NCBI RefSeq assembly: GCF_040054535.1
Contig: NC_090793.1
Location: 20,950,001-21,014,000, forward strand
Direction: 5' to 3'
Source: Antennarius striatus
Lineage: Eukaryota; Chordata; Actinopteri; Lophiiformes; Antennariidae
DNA length: 64,000 nt
Shown here: positions 1 through 11,654 of the stretch, piece by piece
Layout: each line of letters starts with the position of its first letter
Position numbering within the stretch: position 1 is the first letter of the stretch
Notes under the pieces: model-generated
Told to the model about the DNA's origin: nothing
The model's input: only the letters and a program-made list of their open reading frames with translations
Databases searched by the model: none
Position numbers and translations under genes: made by a program

Positions 1-110
1 CTGCAAGGTCAGGCAGGAACAGAGGAGGAGGGGCGGAGCAGGAACTGAGGAGGAGGGGCGGAGCAGGAACTGAGGAGGAGGGGTGGAGCAGGAATGGAGG
101 AGGAGGAGGG
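1..110. repeat. GC-rich minisatellite, about 25-bp unit
   Basis: Tandem copies of a unit built around gaggaggaggggcggagcag run from the window edge, with single-base variants (gcggagc or gtggagc). It probably continues to the left. It lies in what should be an intron of the arhgap12-like gene. Confidence 0.8.
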
Positions 111-1111
111 GGCAGAGCAGGAACGAGGTGGGAGCAGGTCTGACACGACGACCCCCCCTCCAGGCGTGATGTCAGGTTCTCTCTGGACTGGAGGTGTTCT
201 CCTGGCCTCACTGAACCTGTGTTACCAGCACCTGTGTTCACCCGGGCTAAAGACACCCCCCGCCCCCCTGGCCTGAACCGGTCTGTCTGCTCTGCAGTGT
301 AAACGCACAACAATCTGCTTCCCTCTTCAGCTTCTCACCAGCAAACCCTCACGAAGCCACAAACCTGCTGGTGTCAGACCAGTTGGACCAGACCAATGAG
401 GCACGTGGGACGTGAACACAGACAGGAAGTGGAACATTACCCACAAGGAGCAGAGACTGCTCAGGAGGAAGGAGCAGACACACCCACCTCTCTGGAATAA
501 TCTACTAACATAATCCAAATGGAATGACATCAGGACCAAACAGGAAGCTGAAGAGCGTTCACCCTGCCATTTGGAGGACTAATTTCCCAGCATGCCTCTG
601 CAGGTCCACGTTCATGGCGGTGCACGTCATCAGTGACGGTTTGTGCTGACTCCACGTTAATTGGTGCAGGTCGGGACGTGTTGGAGCTCGTTTCTGTTTC
701 AGAACAACGAGACCAAACCTCCAGAAAGAGTCCAGAGGAACCAAGAGGCTGAGGATCCCCACGGTAACGGAACAACAACACAGCAGGCCGGACCAAACAG
801 GCCCGAACCGCTTTACAAAGAACTCCAGACGTGTCGTCGGCCAATCGCTGCCCAGCAGCTGCATCTTGATGATTCCATCCTTCATAGCAGTAATGTGTTG
901 TAATGTCAGTGATGTGTTCGTCCACCAAATATCTGAGCAGTGTATGTACAATTTCCTCCGGGATAAATAAAGTATCTATCTACCTGTCTATCTACCTAAA
1001 CACTGTCTGATGAGGGAGGTTAATATGATCATTATATTCTTGTGGAGAACACTGGTAAGGTCAACTTCCTTGTTGTTCCAGGAAGAATGTAAACATGGTT
1101 TTGTTCTAGAT
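111..1111. other. non-coding stretch, presumed arhgap12 intron
   Basis: No exon of the RhoGAP gene (WW, PH or RhoGAP coding segments) could be recognised on either strand. The open frames here lack codon structure or protein similarity I can name. The only recognisable item is a LINE-type 3' tail near 920-1000. Confidence 0.5.
915..1000 (+). mobile_element. LINE 3' tail ending in TATC/TACC repeats
   Basis: The segment gagcagtgtatgtacaattt is followed by cctccgggataaataaagta and (TCTA/CCTA)n. The same tail occurs inverted at 8202-8300 and in shortened form at 44036-44110 and 51074-51249. The shared 3' terminus marks these as 5'-truncated non-LTR retrotransposon ends. Confidence 0.65.
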
Positions 1112-1498
1112 CAGTGGTTCTTAACCTGTCTGAAATAATTAGTCAAAAATAAAGGAACACTTCCTGAAGCTGATGGAAAACAACAGAAACAGACTTTGGT
1201 GTAAAATGACATCAGAGTAACACCTGTCAAGGTGAAGCCACGCATATCTGAACTGGTCTCTATGACAACAGCAGAAGTCACACTGATTTACAGGTAGGTC
1301 ATTTCATGTCAGTTCATGCACTGTCCTGGTTTAGTTCTTTGAAAAAGGTGACATTAATGCACATTTCATTAAATACACCAGTAAAACATGTACTCATGTC
1401 TGAAACTTGGGGAAAAAAGTTTTACTAAAGAAGGGTTTGGTGAGTGAGCACATGAAACCAGCAGGGTTCAGTACCTCCGCCAAGGTTAAGAACCACTG
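1112..1498. mobile_element. non-autonomous hAT-type MITE with perfect 16-bp TIRs
   Basis: The element starts CAGTGGTTCTTAACCT and ends with its exact reverse complement AGGTTAAGAACCACTG, 387 bp apart. The flanking 8-mers TTCTAGAT and CACTAGAT match at 6 of 8 positions, consistent with an aged 8-bp target duplication, as expected of hAT elements. There is no transposase frame inside. Confidence 0.85.
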
Positions 1499-1661
1499 CA
1501 CTAGATTATACCTGGGACTAAGGCTAACATCTGGAAGTGGATAAGAGCATGAACATCTGTCAAAATTCACTGTATGAACTGGTTGAAAACATTTAATGTC
1601 TGAATTATTGACAACATATTGTAAAGAGAGATGTTTGTGGACTCTGGGGGACAGGAATTTC

Positions 1662-2010
<349 letters not shown>

Positions 2011-2105
2011 ACTCAGTGATGCTCGCTCTCCTTGATGTCATAATGCAGAACGACAGACATCCAGCTGAAGGTCCAGCGAGGATTAAAACAGCTCTGTAAA
2101 GTGAG

Positions 2106-2249
<144 letters not shown>

Positions 2250-2353
2250 TCTTCCTCTGTAATCAAACGTGTCACACAGGACAGTTCCTCTCAGTTCCTC
2301 TTCGCAGTGGATGATCCTTGATAATCACCATTCAGAGATTCATCACACTGAAT

Positions 2354-2356
<3 letters not shown>

Positions 2357-2398
<42 letters not shown>

Positions 2399-2411
2399 TG
2401 TGTGTGTGTGT
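2357..2411. repeat. (TG)n microsatellite
   Basis: A short TG run interrupted by TATGTGCG. The following 300 bases hold nothing I recognise. Confidence 0.9.
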
Positions 2412-2711
2412 CTGTTGACATGACCCATGTCTGTTACAAATATCAGTGATAGCGATGAATTCACTGTCAGGAAACATGATGACACAACTGTGGAGAAATC
2501 ACAGCCCCCCCAGAGAAAGGGGAAGTGCAGGACGACAGTCGGAAGCACGTTCATATCTACAGATGTAAGCTGAATGTTGGTAAATTGAGGACTACCTGTA
2601 TTAATAAAATATTCCCTGGTATGTTCTAGCTTATCTTAGAATAATGTTGGTATACTCGGACGCTAAACGGAGCGCTAAAGCCATAGTTCTGACCTGACCT
2701 GTCTAACGCTG

Positions 2712-3055
2712 TCAACAACAACAAACACAACAACAGGCCAGTAATGAGTCAGCAACAACAACAACAACAACAACAACAGGCCAGTAATGAGTCAACAACA
2801 ACAAGAAAACAAACACGCCCGTAATTACTCAACAACAACAACAACAACAACAGGCCAGTAATGTCAGCAACAACAACAACAACAACACAAACAGGCCAGT
2901 AATGAGTCAACAACAACAACAAGAACAACAACAACAGGCCAGTAATGAGTCAACAACAACAAGAAAACAAACACGCCCATAATTACTCAACAACAACAAC
3001 AAGAACAACAACAACAGGCCAGTAATGACTCAACAACAACAACAACAACAACAGG
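2712..3055. repeat. (CAA)n-rich composite minisatellite
   Basis: Blocks of (CAA)n alternate with the spacer ggccagtaatgagtca. One stray copy of the same repeat continues after the foldback element at about 3656-3710. The foldback element therefore inserted into this array. Confidence 0.9.
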
Positions 3056-3059
3056 CCAG

Positions 3060-3652
3060 AGGCCTGTACCATAAAGCTGGATTACAGCTTAACGAGATAA
3101 CTTCAGGCTTAACCCTGGCTTTTCCGTACCACAAAGGTGGCTGACTTTCTATCAGGCTACGTTGTCGCGGTAACCTATGCTGAACAGGTAACCTGCTCTG
3201 GAGTAGGATAAATTCAGGATAAGAGGTCAGTAGGCGTAACAGCCCCACCTACTGACCAATCAGAGCTCAGCAGGTATAAAGCCCCATCTACTGACCAATC
3301 AGAGCTCAGCGGGTATAAGAGCCCCGCCTACTGACCAATCAGTTCTCTTAAAAATGGGCCGTCCATTTTAAAAGAACCCGGTGGATCTTGGTGCACAGCT
3401 TGTGTGCAGAGCGCTCAGGCAGAGAGAATATTTAGAGATGGCTGTAATCCGGTGGGATTGCCTGAGGGGCTGTTACACCTGCTGAGCTCTTATCCTGAAT
3501 TTATCCTGCTCCGGAGCAGGTTAGGTGTTCAGCATAGGTTACCATGACAATGTAGCCCGATAGAAAGTCAGCCACCTTCATGGTACCGAAAAGCCAGGGT
3601 TAAGCCTGAAGTTATCTCGCTAAACCGTAATCCAGTTTTATGGTACAGGCCT
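3060..3652. mobile_element. 593-bp foldback/MITE element with about 170-bp inverted arms
   Basis: The left arm begins AGGCCTGTACCATAAAGC and the right arm ends in GGTACAGGCCT. The arms (about 3060-3230 and 3485-3652) are imperfect reverse complements over roughly 170 bp. The centre holds repeats of ctgaccaatcagagctcagc. The element interrupts the CAA repeat array, whose ggccag motif sits on both sides. I infer a non-autonomous DNA transposon; the superfamily is uncertain. Confidence 0.8.
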
Positions 3653-4023
3653 CAGGCCAGTAATCAGTCAACAACAACAAGAAGAACAAGAAGAACACAA
3701 ACAGGCCAGCATGTTAACTCAGGGCATTGATTGGCTGCTCGGTCGGCTGACTCTCCTTTACTTTGAGAATGGTTCAGATTATTGATGGTTAATGTTAAAC
3801 GTGTTGGACATGAATCAGAACAGCGGCTTAAGTCCAGATCTGTAAACAACTAATAATCGGTTCTGATCAGTCCTGAACTGCCGTTCTCTAACTTCCTCAG
3901 GAGGGAGGAATTAGGATTTAATCAGATTACAATGAATTTACAGCCGAGTGTGTGTGTGAGGCAGTGTTGTGTGAGTTGATCCTGTCAGCAGCAGCTGCTC
4001 TGCAGATCAGCGAATAAAGAAGG

Positions 4024-4430
4024 AGAACGTGCTCTAGAACATGGTCTAGAACGTGGTCTAGAACCAGCCCTTGAACCAGCTCTTGAACTTGCTCAAGAAC
4101 TAGCATTAGAACCAGCTCTAGAGCGTGCCCCAGAATCAGCTTGAGCCAGCCCTAGAACGTTCTCTAGAACAAGTCCTAGAACGTTCTCTAGAACCAGCTC
4201 TAGAACATTCTCTACAACCATCTCTAGAACGTTCTCTAGAACCAGCTCTAGAACGTGCTCTAGAACCAGCTCTAGAATGTTCTCTAGAACCAGCCCTAGA
4301 ACGTGCTCTAGAACCAGCTCTAGAACGTGCTCTAGAACCAGCTCTCGAATGTTCTCTAGAACCAGCTCTAGAATGTTCTCTAGAACCAGCCCTAGAACGT
4401 GCTCTAGAACCAGCTCTAGAACTCTCTGAA
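4024..4430. repeat. 24-bp minisatellite with TCTAGA and GAACGTTC palindromes
   Basis: Units of the type ctagaaccagctctagaac or ctagaacgttctctagaac repeat about 17 times. Because the unit length is a multiple of three, a frame stays open (4125-4466), encoding an 8-residue LEPALER-type repeat. I see no splice context or conserved domain and treat it as non-coding. Confidence 0.9.
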
Positions 4431-4546
4431 ACGTGTTTCCATTGCAGGGGTGTAGCAGCTACATAATCATACCGTCACCAATCCCACCCCCCCTGTGAAC
4501 ACTTTAACCCTGACCCCCCTACTAAGAACACACAGAACAGCGTCAC

Positions 4547-5272
4547 CTGGAGGAGCTCGGTGGAGCTGCTGCTCAGCTCGTCCCCCGACTCGGACTCGTT
4601 GGTGTGCCGTTCCTCGCCTGAGTCGCCGTGGGGGCTGCGGTCCAGGTCCAGGGGGGTGCGGTCCAGGTCCAGTGGGGCGCGGTCCAGGTCTGGCGACTGA
4701 GCCCGGGCGCGGGGCAGGGTGTTGGACTTCCCCCCCTGGTCAGGCTGGGCACCTTGGACCAGGATGTCAGCCAGAGCTCGCTCGTGCTGGCTGGGGCTGC
4801 TGGGCCCCCCGGGCCCCTGATGCTGGCTACTGTCCCTGCGCTGCCCTGGGGTGCTCGGGGCACCACAGGAGGCAGCATGAGTGGAGGGTGAGCGCCGGTT
4901 GGACTCCTGTCTGTGTAGGTCCCCCCCGGGCCCTTCCTGGAGTCCCAGCTCCAGATTGGAGGGCTTTACCCAGAGTGCAGCAGTGGCAGCGGCGGCAGAG
5001 GGAAGTGCATTGCTCGGTGCAGCAGGGGGGTGCAGGGCGGTTTTCGACGGCGGCATCAGGGCTTTACGGACTTCTCGGACATATTGAGCAGGGACGTAGA
5101 AGGCCTTGCTGCCCTCCTCCTTCCGGACCTGCCACCAGTCCTCGTTGGCCTTCTTCACCAGCATGTAGCACTCCCCCTGGTGGATGGAGATCACACGCTC
5201 CTTGGCCTTGTACTCGTAGTCGTACTCCACCTCGATGTACACCTCCCCGGGGGCGATGGGCAGGTCTGCCAT
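4547..5272 (-). CDS. arhgap12: ARHGAP12-like Rho GTPase-activating protein, first coding exon (SH3)
   Basis: This exon encodes the N-terminal 242 residues of a Rho-family GTPase-activating protein. Reading starts at MADLPIAPGEVYIEVEYDYE. An SH3 domain spans about residues 8-70, with visible motifs EYDYEY, NEDWWQVR and FYVPAQYVREV, closely matching ARHGAP12. The exon then runs into a Ser/Pro-rich linker with three DLDR(A/T/S)P repeats near residues 195-213, and ends ...STELLQ at donor gtgacg (minus strand, just below 4547). The WW, PH and RhoGAP exons were not found in the window and must lie to the left. ARHGAP12 sits next to KIF5B in human, which supports this name over ARHGAP27 or ARHGAP9. 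Which teleost paralogue (a or b) cannot be told. A frame continuing past the donor to 4475 is intronic. Confidence 0.88.
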
Positions 5273-5329
5273 GACGGGTGTCCAGGAAGCAACTCAGCAC
5301 TCCAGGAGAATCTACACGAGCATGGCCTC
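5273..5329 (-). promoter_or_regulatory. arhgap12 5' UTR piece with a 3-codon upstream ORF
   Basis: On the minus strand an acceptor (ttctcag) ends at 5330. The exon therefore carries 57 nt of 5' UTR before the SH3 ATG. An upstream ATG (5323-5321) is followed by CTC GTG TAG, a minimal uORF ending 39 nt before the main start. Its effect on translation is inferred. Confidence 0.6.
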
Positions 5330-5520
5330 CTGAGAACAGACAGACAGGAAGTCAGCAGCTTCATACGTTTAACGGTAACGCATCAACGCTTCCCAAATGA
5401 CGCCGTTCCTCCTGATGTCGGCTTCTCCAGCAGCGCCCGTCCAATCATGCGTAGGTTCCTGCTGAGGTCACGTACTGACCCTAACCTTAACCACACTCCC
5501 TCACGGGTGAAGCTCCAGCA

Positions 5521-5790
5521 GCGGGTGAGGCTAACCCTAACCCATACTAACCCTAACCCACACTAACCCTAACCCACCCTAACACTAACCCTAACCCCAC
5601 AGCGGGTGAGGCTCCCTCAGGGGTGGGGCTCCAGCAGCAGGTGAGGCTAACCCTAACCCACACTAACACTCACCCTAGTCCACACTCACCCTAACTCACA
5701 CTAATCCTAACCCACACTAACCCTAACCCACACTAACCCTAACCCACACTAATCCTAACCCACACTAACGTTACCTGAACAAACAATGAA
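5521..5790. repeat. degenerate telomere-like CCCTAA array
   Basis: Runs of taaccctaacccacactaac vary as cctaacc(c/a)cac. The array is built from telomere-like hexamers but has a 12-16 bp higher period, so I read it as a minisatellite rather than an old chromosome end. Confidence 0.8.
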
Positions 5791-5825
5791 CTACAGGTGA
5801 GTCTAGATACTCAGTATACTGTGTT

Positions 5826-6900
5826 CATCAGGCAGTAAAGGCTGTTACCTAAAGCAAACCGCCCTTTCCCATTTCCTGCTGTCAGCAATGGCAAGAAGAT
5901 CAAGAAGATCATTAAAGCCTTACTTACTAGTAAGAACATGGTCTCAAAAGTGATCCAAAGGTTCAAGAGAGATGGAACCGCAACCAAAGTACAGAGACGT
6001 ACAGGCCGGCCAAGAAAATTTACACCCAGGCAGGAGTGTCTTGTGATGAGAAGAGTTGAGGAAAATCGGTATGCAAGTGCACGATAGTTGGCTAAGGAGG
6101 TAGAGGCTGAAATTGGAGTGACTGTATCACGTGACACAATACACCATACAGTGCAGTGGAATGGCATGCATGGGTGTCGTCCCCGAAGGAAGCCTCTCCT
6201 AAAGCCAAGTCACAAAAAAGCCCGCCTAGAGTTTGCCAGGGCCCATGCTGAAAAGGATGAAGGCTGATGGGACTCAATACTCTGGAGTGATGAGACCAAA
6301 ATCAATCTTTTGGGAACTGATGGCTTCAAAACGGTCTGACGTTGCAAGGTTGAGGAGTACAAGGAAAAGGCATGGTGTCCACTGTGAAACATGGAGGGGG
6401 TTAGGGTTCTTATGTGGGGTTGCATGAGTGCTGCGGGTGTTGGAGAACTGCATTTCATTGATGGCATCATGAATTCTCAAATGTACTGCTCTCTACTGAA
6501 GGCTAAGATGCTTCCATCACTTTGGGCAGTTGGTCGTCGTGCCAGTTTTCAACATGACAATGACCCAAAACACATCTAAGGACACTGCTGACTTTCTGAA
6601 GAAGAACAGGGTAAGAGTGATTCCACGGCCAAGTATGTCACCTGATCTGAACCCTGTAGAGCATCTTTGGGGAATACTGAAGAGGCAGGTTGAGTATCAC
6701 TCTCCATCCAACATCCAGGCTCTAAAAGAGGTCCTCCTTGAAGATGGAAAAAGATTGATGAGGCCAAATGTTGTCAACTTGTGCGCTCCATGCCAAGCAG
6801 ACTTGGGGCTGTCATTGCAAGTAATGGAGGCCATACAAAGTACTAAATGTACTGGATGTAGTTGTGTTTGTTGTGGGGTGTACTCATTTCTGCACCACAC
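5826..6900 (+). pseudogene. decayed Tc1-like transposon (DDE transposase pseudogene)
   Basis: Conceptual translation in shifting frames gives an HTH region (RRTGRPRKFTPRQ), the first catalytic Asp block (LWSDETKINLLG), the second (QHDNDPKH) and the third (SPDLNPVEHLWG), which together identify a Tc1/mariner-family transposase of the Tc1 (DDE) type. In-frame stops occur near 6085 (TAG) and 6266 (TGA), and frameshifts split the rest, so the element is dead. I could not define its inverted repeats. It is bordered on the left by the telomere-like array and on the right by an AT-rich satellite. Confidence 0.9.
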
Positions 6901-7076
6901 TAATTTTACTAAAACGAAAAGAAAAAAAATCAACTTAAGTTATATTATTAACCTTAGTTTTAAGTTCAAAAGCTCAACAGATCCTGAGTTTAACTTAGTC
7001 TGTGAACATTTGGGAAATACATTTTTGTGTTCCTTGTCATATTGTATGAAATGCTACTTTTCAAAGAGACTATACA

Positions 7077-7840
7077 TAACATAGTATACATACTATAGTA
7101 TACATACTATAGTATACAGACTATGGTATACAGACTATACATACTATGGTATACAGACTATGGTATACAGACTATAGTATACAGACTATAGTATACAGAC
7201 TATAGTATACAGACTATACAGACTATGGTATACAGACTATAGTATACAGAATACACATACTATGGTATACAGACTATAGTATACAGACTATAGTATACAG
7301 ACTATAGTATACAGACTATACATACTATGGTATACAGACTATAGTATACAAACTATACATACTATGGTATACATACTATAGTATACAGACTATACAGACT
7401 ATAGTATAGACTATAGTATACAGACTATAGTATACAGACTATACATACTATGGTATACAGACTATAGTGTACATACTATAGTATACAGACTATACATACT
7501 ATAGTATACAGACTATAGTATACAGACTATAGTGTACATACTATAGTATACAGACTATACATACTATAGTATACAGACTATAGTATACAGACATATTATA
7601 CAGACTATAGTATACAGACTATACATACTATGGTATACAGACTATAGTATACAGACTATAGTATACAGACTATAGTATACAGGCTATAGTATACAGACTA
7701 TAGTATACAGACTATACAGACTATAGTATACAGACTATAGTATACAGACTATACATACTATAGTATACAGACTATAGTATACATACTATAGTATACAGAC
7801 TATAGTATACAGACTATAGTATATAGACTATACATACACC
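7077..7840. repeat. 14-bp AT-rich satellite, CTATAGTATACAGA
   Basis: About 50 copies of a 14-bp unit, with deletions to shorter units and GG/GT variants. Each unit contains the palindromes ACTATAGT and GTATAC. No coding content. Confidence 0.95.
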
Positions 7841-7879
7841 CACAAATATGTTAGACATTCATACAATGTCGTGTACAGG

Positions 7880-7883
<4 letters not shown>

Positions 7884-7946
<63 letters not shown>

Positions 7947-8178
7947 GGAGCCTGTAAGCATACAATCAGTATGGGGGGGTTTAGGGGGTACAGCGACAGG
8001 CAGCGACTTCTGTTCGCGTCCCAAATGAGCAGCGTGTAGGGGGGACGGCGCCTTGCTCAACGGCCCCCTGGCAGTGGCTGGGAGGTGAGCTGACACCTCC
8101 CACTGTCACTGGGCGGGTATCGAACCGTCAACCTTGTGATCAAAGGCGACCCGCTCTACCACTGCCCCCCCTCCCGAG
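7884..8178 (-). mobile_element. tRNA-like SINE (family 2) with (CA)n tail
   Basis: In reverse orientation it reads from a tRNA-like head (gcagtggtagagcgggtcgc, then a B-box-like ggttcgatacc) through the body ggaggtgtcagctcacctcc to a (TG)n tail, seen here as (CA)n at 7884-7946. The same element occurs at 38729, 41023 and 44453. Confidence 0.75.
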
Positions 8179-8201
8179 GTCAGAGGTCAACGATCCTTAC
8201 T

Positions 8202-8410
8202 AAATAGATAGATAGATAGATAGATAGATACTTTATTAATCCCGGAGGAAATTGTATATATCCACTGCTCAGGCATTACTTAACAAATAATACTGGATAA
8301 ACACCAGGAGAAAAGGAAACACTGACGTCACAGGACATACCACAAGACATACATTACACTAACAGACAGATGCAGCACTAACAGGACTTATATACTAAAC
8401 TATAACTAAA
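8202..8410 (-). mobile_element. LINE 3' tail with (TAGA)n
   Basis: Inverted copy of the tail at 915-1000: tagatagatactttattaat, then cccggaggaaattgtatata. It extends a little further into a 3' UTR-like sequence. 5'-truncated. Confidence 0.6.
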
Positions 8411-8450
8411 AAAATGTGATTTGACTCCAAACCACCTGACGGCCCCTCAC

Positions 8451-8930
8451 CTGTGTGAACGGTGACGGTGTGAATCCAGGTGTGAGACACCGGAGCCTCA
8501 CGTCACTGCCGTTACCGGATTCGCTGAACGGTTCTGAACGCTGACAGCTACCGGGATTCCTCCGTACCCCCGTTAACGCGCAGACCTTTACCGTGCTCGC
8601 CCCGAGCCACCCTCACACCGGATTCACACCGGATTCCGCCTCCCGTTCGTCCGTTCACCGGGACTTTGTGGAGTTAAGAAACTGTGACGTCAGCTAACGA
8701 TTAGCTTCATGCTAACTTTCCCGGGACGCGAACACACACCTGCCGCTCCCGGTGAGAGGAAACGGAACCCGCGTCCCGGTGAATCTCCGTCAGCTTCCCG
8801 TCGACCGGCCGCCGTGAGAGCTGCCCGGTGCTCGGTTCGTTCCCGGTTCTCCGGTTCTGACCGCCGTGATCCTCACGGGAGCTCGCGCCCGCCCGACAAC
8901 TTAGTTTAACTACCTTCAGAGCGAAGATCG
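8451..8930 (-). promoter_or_regulatory. CpG-rich promoter and probable non-coding exon 1 of arhgap12
   Basis: CpG-dense, GC-rich DNA stands out from its AT-rich surroundings. On the minus strand it ends in ACACAG|gtgagg at 8451/8450, a good splice donor, which suggests a non-coding first exon joining the 5' UTR exon at 5329. A perfect CRE/ATF site TGACGTCA lies at 8685-8692. The transcript structure is inferred, not seen. Confidence 0.6.
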
Positions 8931-9587
8931 TCTATTGGTGAGATGACCTCCACACTGGTGACAAACCTGAGCCGCTTCACACAGACAAACAAACAACAAC
9001 TAAACACAGACAAACAAACTACAAAACACAGATAAAAAAGGGGAAAAGGCAAACGAACACAGATAAAACAAGCGCGCGCACACACACACACACACACACA
9101 CCACAACTGGCACCTCCCACTACCAAAGGTCGGCACATCAACTTTGGCGTTGCCATAGTGACCACTCTGGGAGAGGGGGTCACCGTCCCACCGTCGCAAA
9201 CACACCCTTCTGCTGCAATACCAGAATTCAGTTAAAGCTTTCGTTTTGCTTTTCTGCAAAGAGTGACACCTCTGTCTCTATTTGCTGCTCTGTCGTCAGA
9301 TTCCCTACAGTGAGACGCATCTTGGCGCCACCTGCTGGTAAGAAAGTGAAACTACAACAACGTCGTGCTTGTGCAGGACGAGTGTTAGCCAGTTTCTGGT
9401 TTTGTCCCCACGTTCAGAATTTAGCATTACAATTACACACATCAGCATTACACACATTAGCATTACTTACATTAGCATGCACACATGATGGGCCGCATGT
9501 AAGGAAAAGTCTACAGAGGAAAGGGGAATTTCCTCAAAGATCTAACATCTTTGAAAATAACTTTTAATAAAGACTGTTTATCCATGA
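8931..9587. other. intergenic, no gene seen
   Basis: Contains a short (CA)n run (about 9076-9102) and nothing else recognised. The minus-strand open frame across it lacks similarity to anything I know. Confidence 0.4.
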
Positions 9588-9612
9588 GGGGCGGCACGGA
9601 GGCGCAGTGGTT

Positions 9613-9697
<85 letters not shown>

Positions 9698-9713
9698 ACA
9701 CACACACACACAG

Positions 9714-9749
<36 letters not shown>

Positions 9750-10085
9750 AGACACACACACACACACACACACACACTGCGCTGCCGCCTCACAACACGG
9801 CGGATCGGGATTCGACTCCCGCTCTGTGTGGAGTTCTCATGCCCTCTGCGTGTCTGGGGGGTTCTCCGGCTTCCTCCCCCCTCCAGAAACATGCGCTTCA
9901 GGTTGATTGGCCGTTCCAAATTGCCCGTAGGAATGAGTGTGTGTGTGTGCATGGTTGCATGTCTTTGTGTGTGGCTCAGCGGTGCACTGGCGTCGTGCCC
10001 GGAGTGTCCCCCGCCTCACGCCCTATGCCGCCGAGATAGACTCCGGCTCCCCCGCGACCCGCTGCGGCGGATACAGCGGTGGTGA
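9588..10085 (+). mobile_element. tRNA-like SINE (family 1) split by a (CA)n expansion
   Basis: The head ggggcggcacggaggcgcag, tggttagcac, runs into about 164 bp of (CA)n (9615-9777). It then resumes with gctgccgcctcacaac, a B-box-like gattcgactcc, the body ttctccggcttcctcc, and the tail ccgcgacccgctgcggcgga. Other copies lie at 32616, 56091 (inverted) and 59943. Confidence 0.8.
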
Positions 10086-11654
10086 TCTGAAGATGACTGT
10101 TTGTCCATATCGACATGAATATATTATATTGTTCAGTTCAAGGCCAGAAACATCAGTCCTGATGTAAAACATTCTCATTTTCATTTCTTCCATTAAACGT
10201 GATTTATTCTATTTTGTTCATGTGATTTAATCACAAAATCATTTTTGAAAATTAATATATGAATGCACTATAACAACAGTTAATAGCAAATAACCATTGA
10301 AAAGACTTTATTACAAACCCAGAATCATTCGGTCCAAAGGACACTCGTGGAATTCAGACACACCCTGTGAGTCACCTGTGGGACAGGAAGACCAATCACC
10401 GCTCCTTTAGCAAACTAACACACGCCTAGAAAACGGCACGGGGTTTGTGGAGATGACGTCACCAACAACCCCCTGGCTGAGGGAACAGGGGAGGGTTCGA
10501 CTCCTGACCTGAAGCCGTTAACTCCTGGGCTTGTCTGACTCCACCAGGTTGTCATCAGAGCCAAAACCCGGTTTATTCAGAAATCCTTCAGGATCCGCAG
10601 CATTACAATAAAGTCCACTTTAGTGTCCCTTACGGAGAAATTGTCTTTCCTGATTACTGATCCAAACTCATTAATTGGTTTTGCTCCTACAGAACAATGA
10701 GGACTAGAACCAATAACGACAGAAAGGTTGGTGTTTTCTCATAATTATTTAATCACACATACATTTACATCATGCAATCAATCCAAAGCTGTGATCTCCT
10801 GAACTTCCCGTCTCGGTCCAATGAGAGCACGGCTATCTGCGTCCCCGCTCCCCAGGAATGACCCAGTACCTCGTCCACCTATGGATCCTCAAAACTGTCC
10901 TTTTAAAAATCGACCAACTATTACACAGTAATAAAAAAAGTGGCTATACTTTTAGAATTAATGCAAAATCCATTTCACGTGAACACCACAAATATTCTTT
11001 GCTCTTTTTATCGACTATATTTCTGTTAGGCGTCGTTTGGGGGAAGGTCAAAGGATGAACATGTTGAGGTCCATGCTGCAGTCTGAACGCATCTGGAAGT
11101 GGACAGTGACCAGATCGTCTCCACAGGCACCCAACGCCGCCCGGCTACAGACACCTCCTGCAGTTGGTGGGAAGAACAAGTGCTCCAGAGCTTTGGGGAA
11201 AACTCGTGTTCCAGTCAGAAACAGCCGCCTATGGAGTGTTTGAACGAATGCAGACGTCCAGGAAGGGCCATGAAACCACTTTAAAACTAACTTAAAGGAA
11301 CGATTCACCAGAAGAGTCGCGTCATTGATTCAAACATCTGTTAATAGAGCAATTTGTATCAGGAGTCTGACAGAGGAACAGCAGATGAAGACAAATTCCT
11401 TTAGAAAGATGAAGAACCCAGAGCTCAAGTGTCCCAACAGTAAAACAGTGATGTGAAAAGCTGCAGCGTTATTTACAGCTTCTCTGGAGCTGAAACAACT
11501 ATTTACACCTGGAGACGTGTTTTTCTTTGGTTGTTTAAGTCGATGTTTCGCTGTGAAGCTCCAGAGACGCTTTGTGGATGAAGAAACTTCACCCGACACT
11601 CCGTCAGCGCCAGGACATGATGGATTGTTAGTGTGAACTGTTCCTTTAAGGAGG
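10086..11654 (-). other. presumed distal kif5b 3' UTR / intergenic
   Basis: No protein-coding similarity on either strand. On the minus strand AATAAA signals occur at 10577-10572 and 10312-10307 (TTTATT on plus), which could end a long kif5b 3' UTR. The transcript end is not determinable from sequence alone. Confidence 0.35.

Noticed and set aside
4125-4466. Open frame encoding an 8-residue LEPALER-type repeat
   Set aside because: It exactly follows the 24-bp minisatellite, the unit being a multiple of three. No splice or start context and no known protein; not counted as a gene.
4547-5272. Plus-strand open frames across the arhgap12 exon (4495-5274, 5030-5566)
   Set aside because: GC-rich antisense shadows. 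The minus strand has the SH3 domain, start codon and splice donor.
8709-8909. Arg/Pro-rich frame in the CpG island
   Set aside because: Typical open frame in CpG-rich promoter DNA. No domain, no splice partner, and the opposite strand carries the likely arhgap12 first exon.
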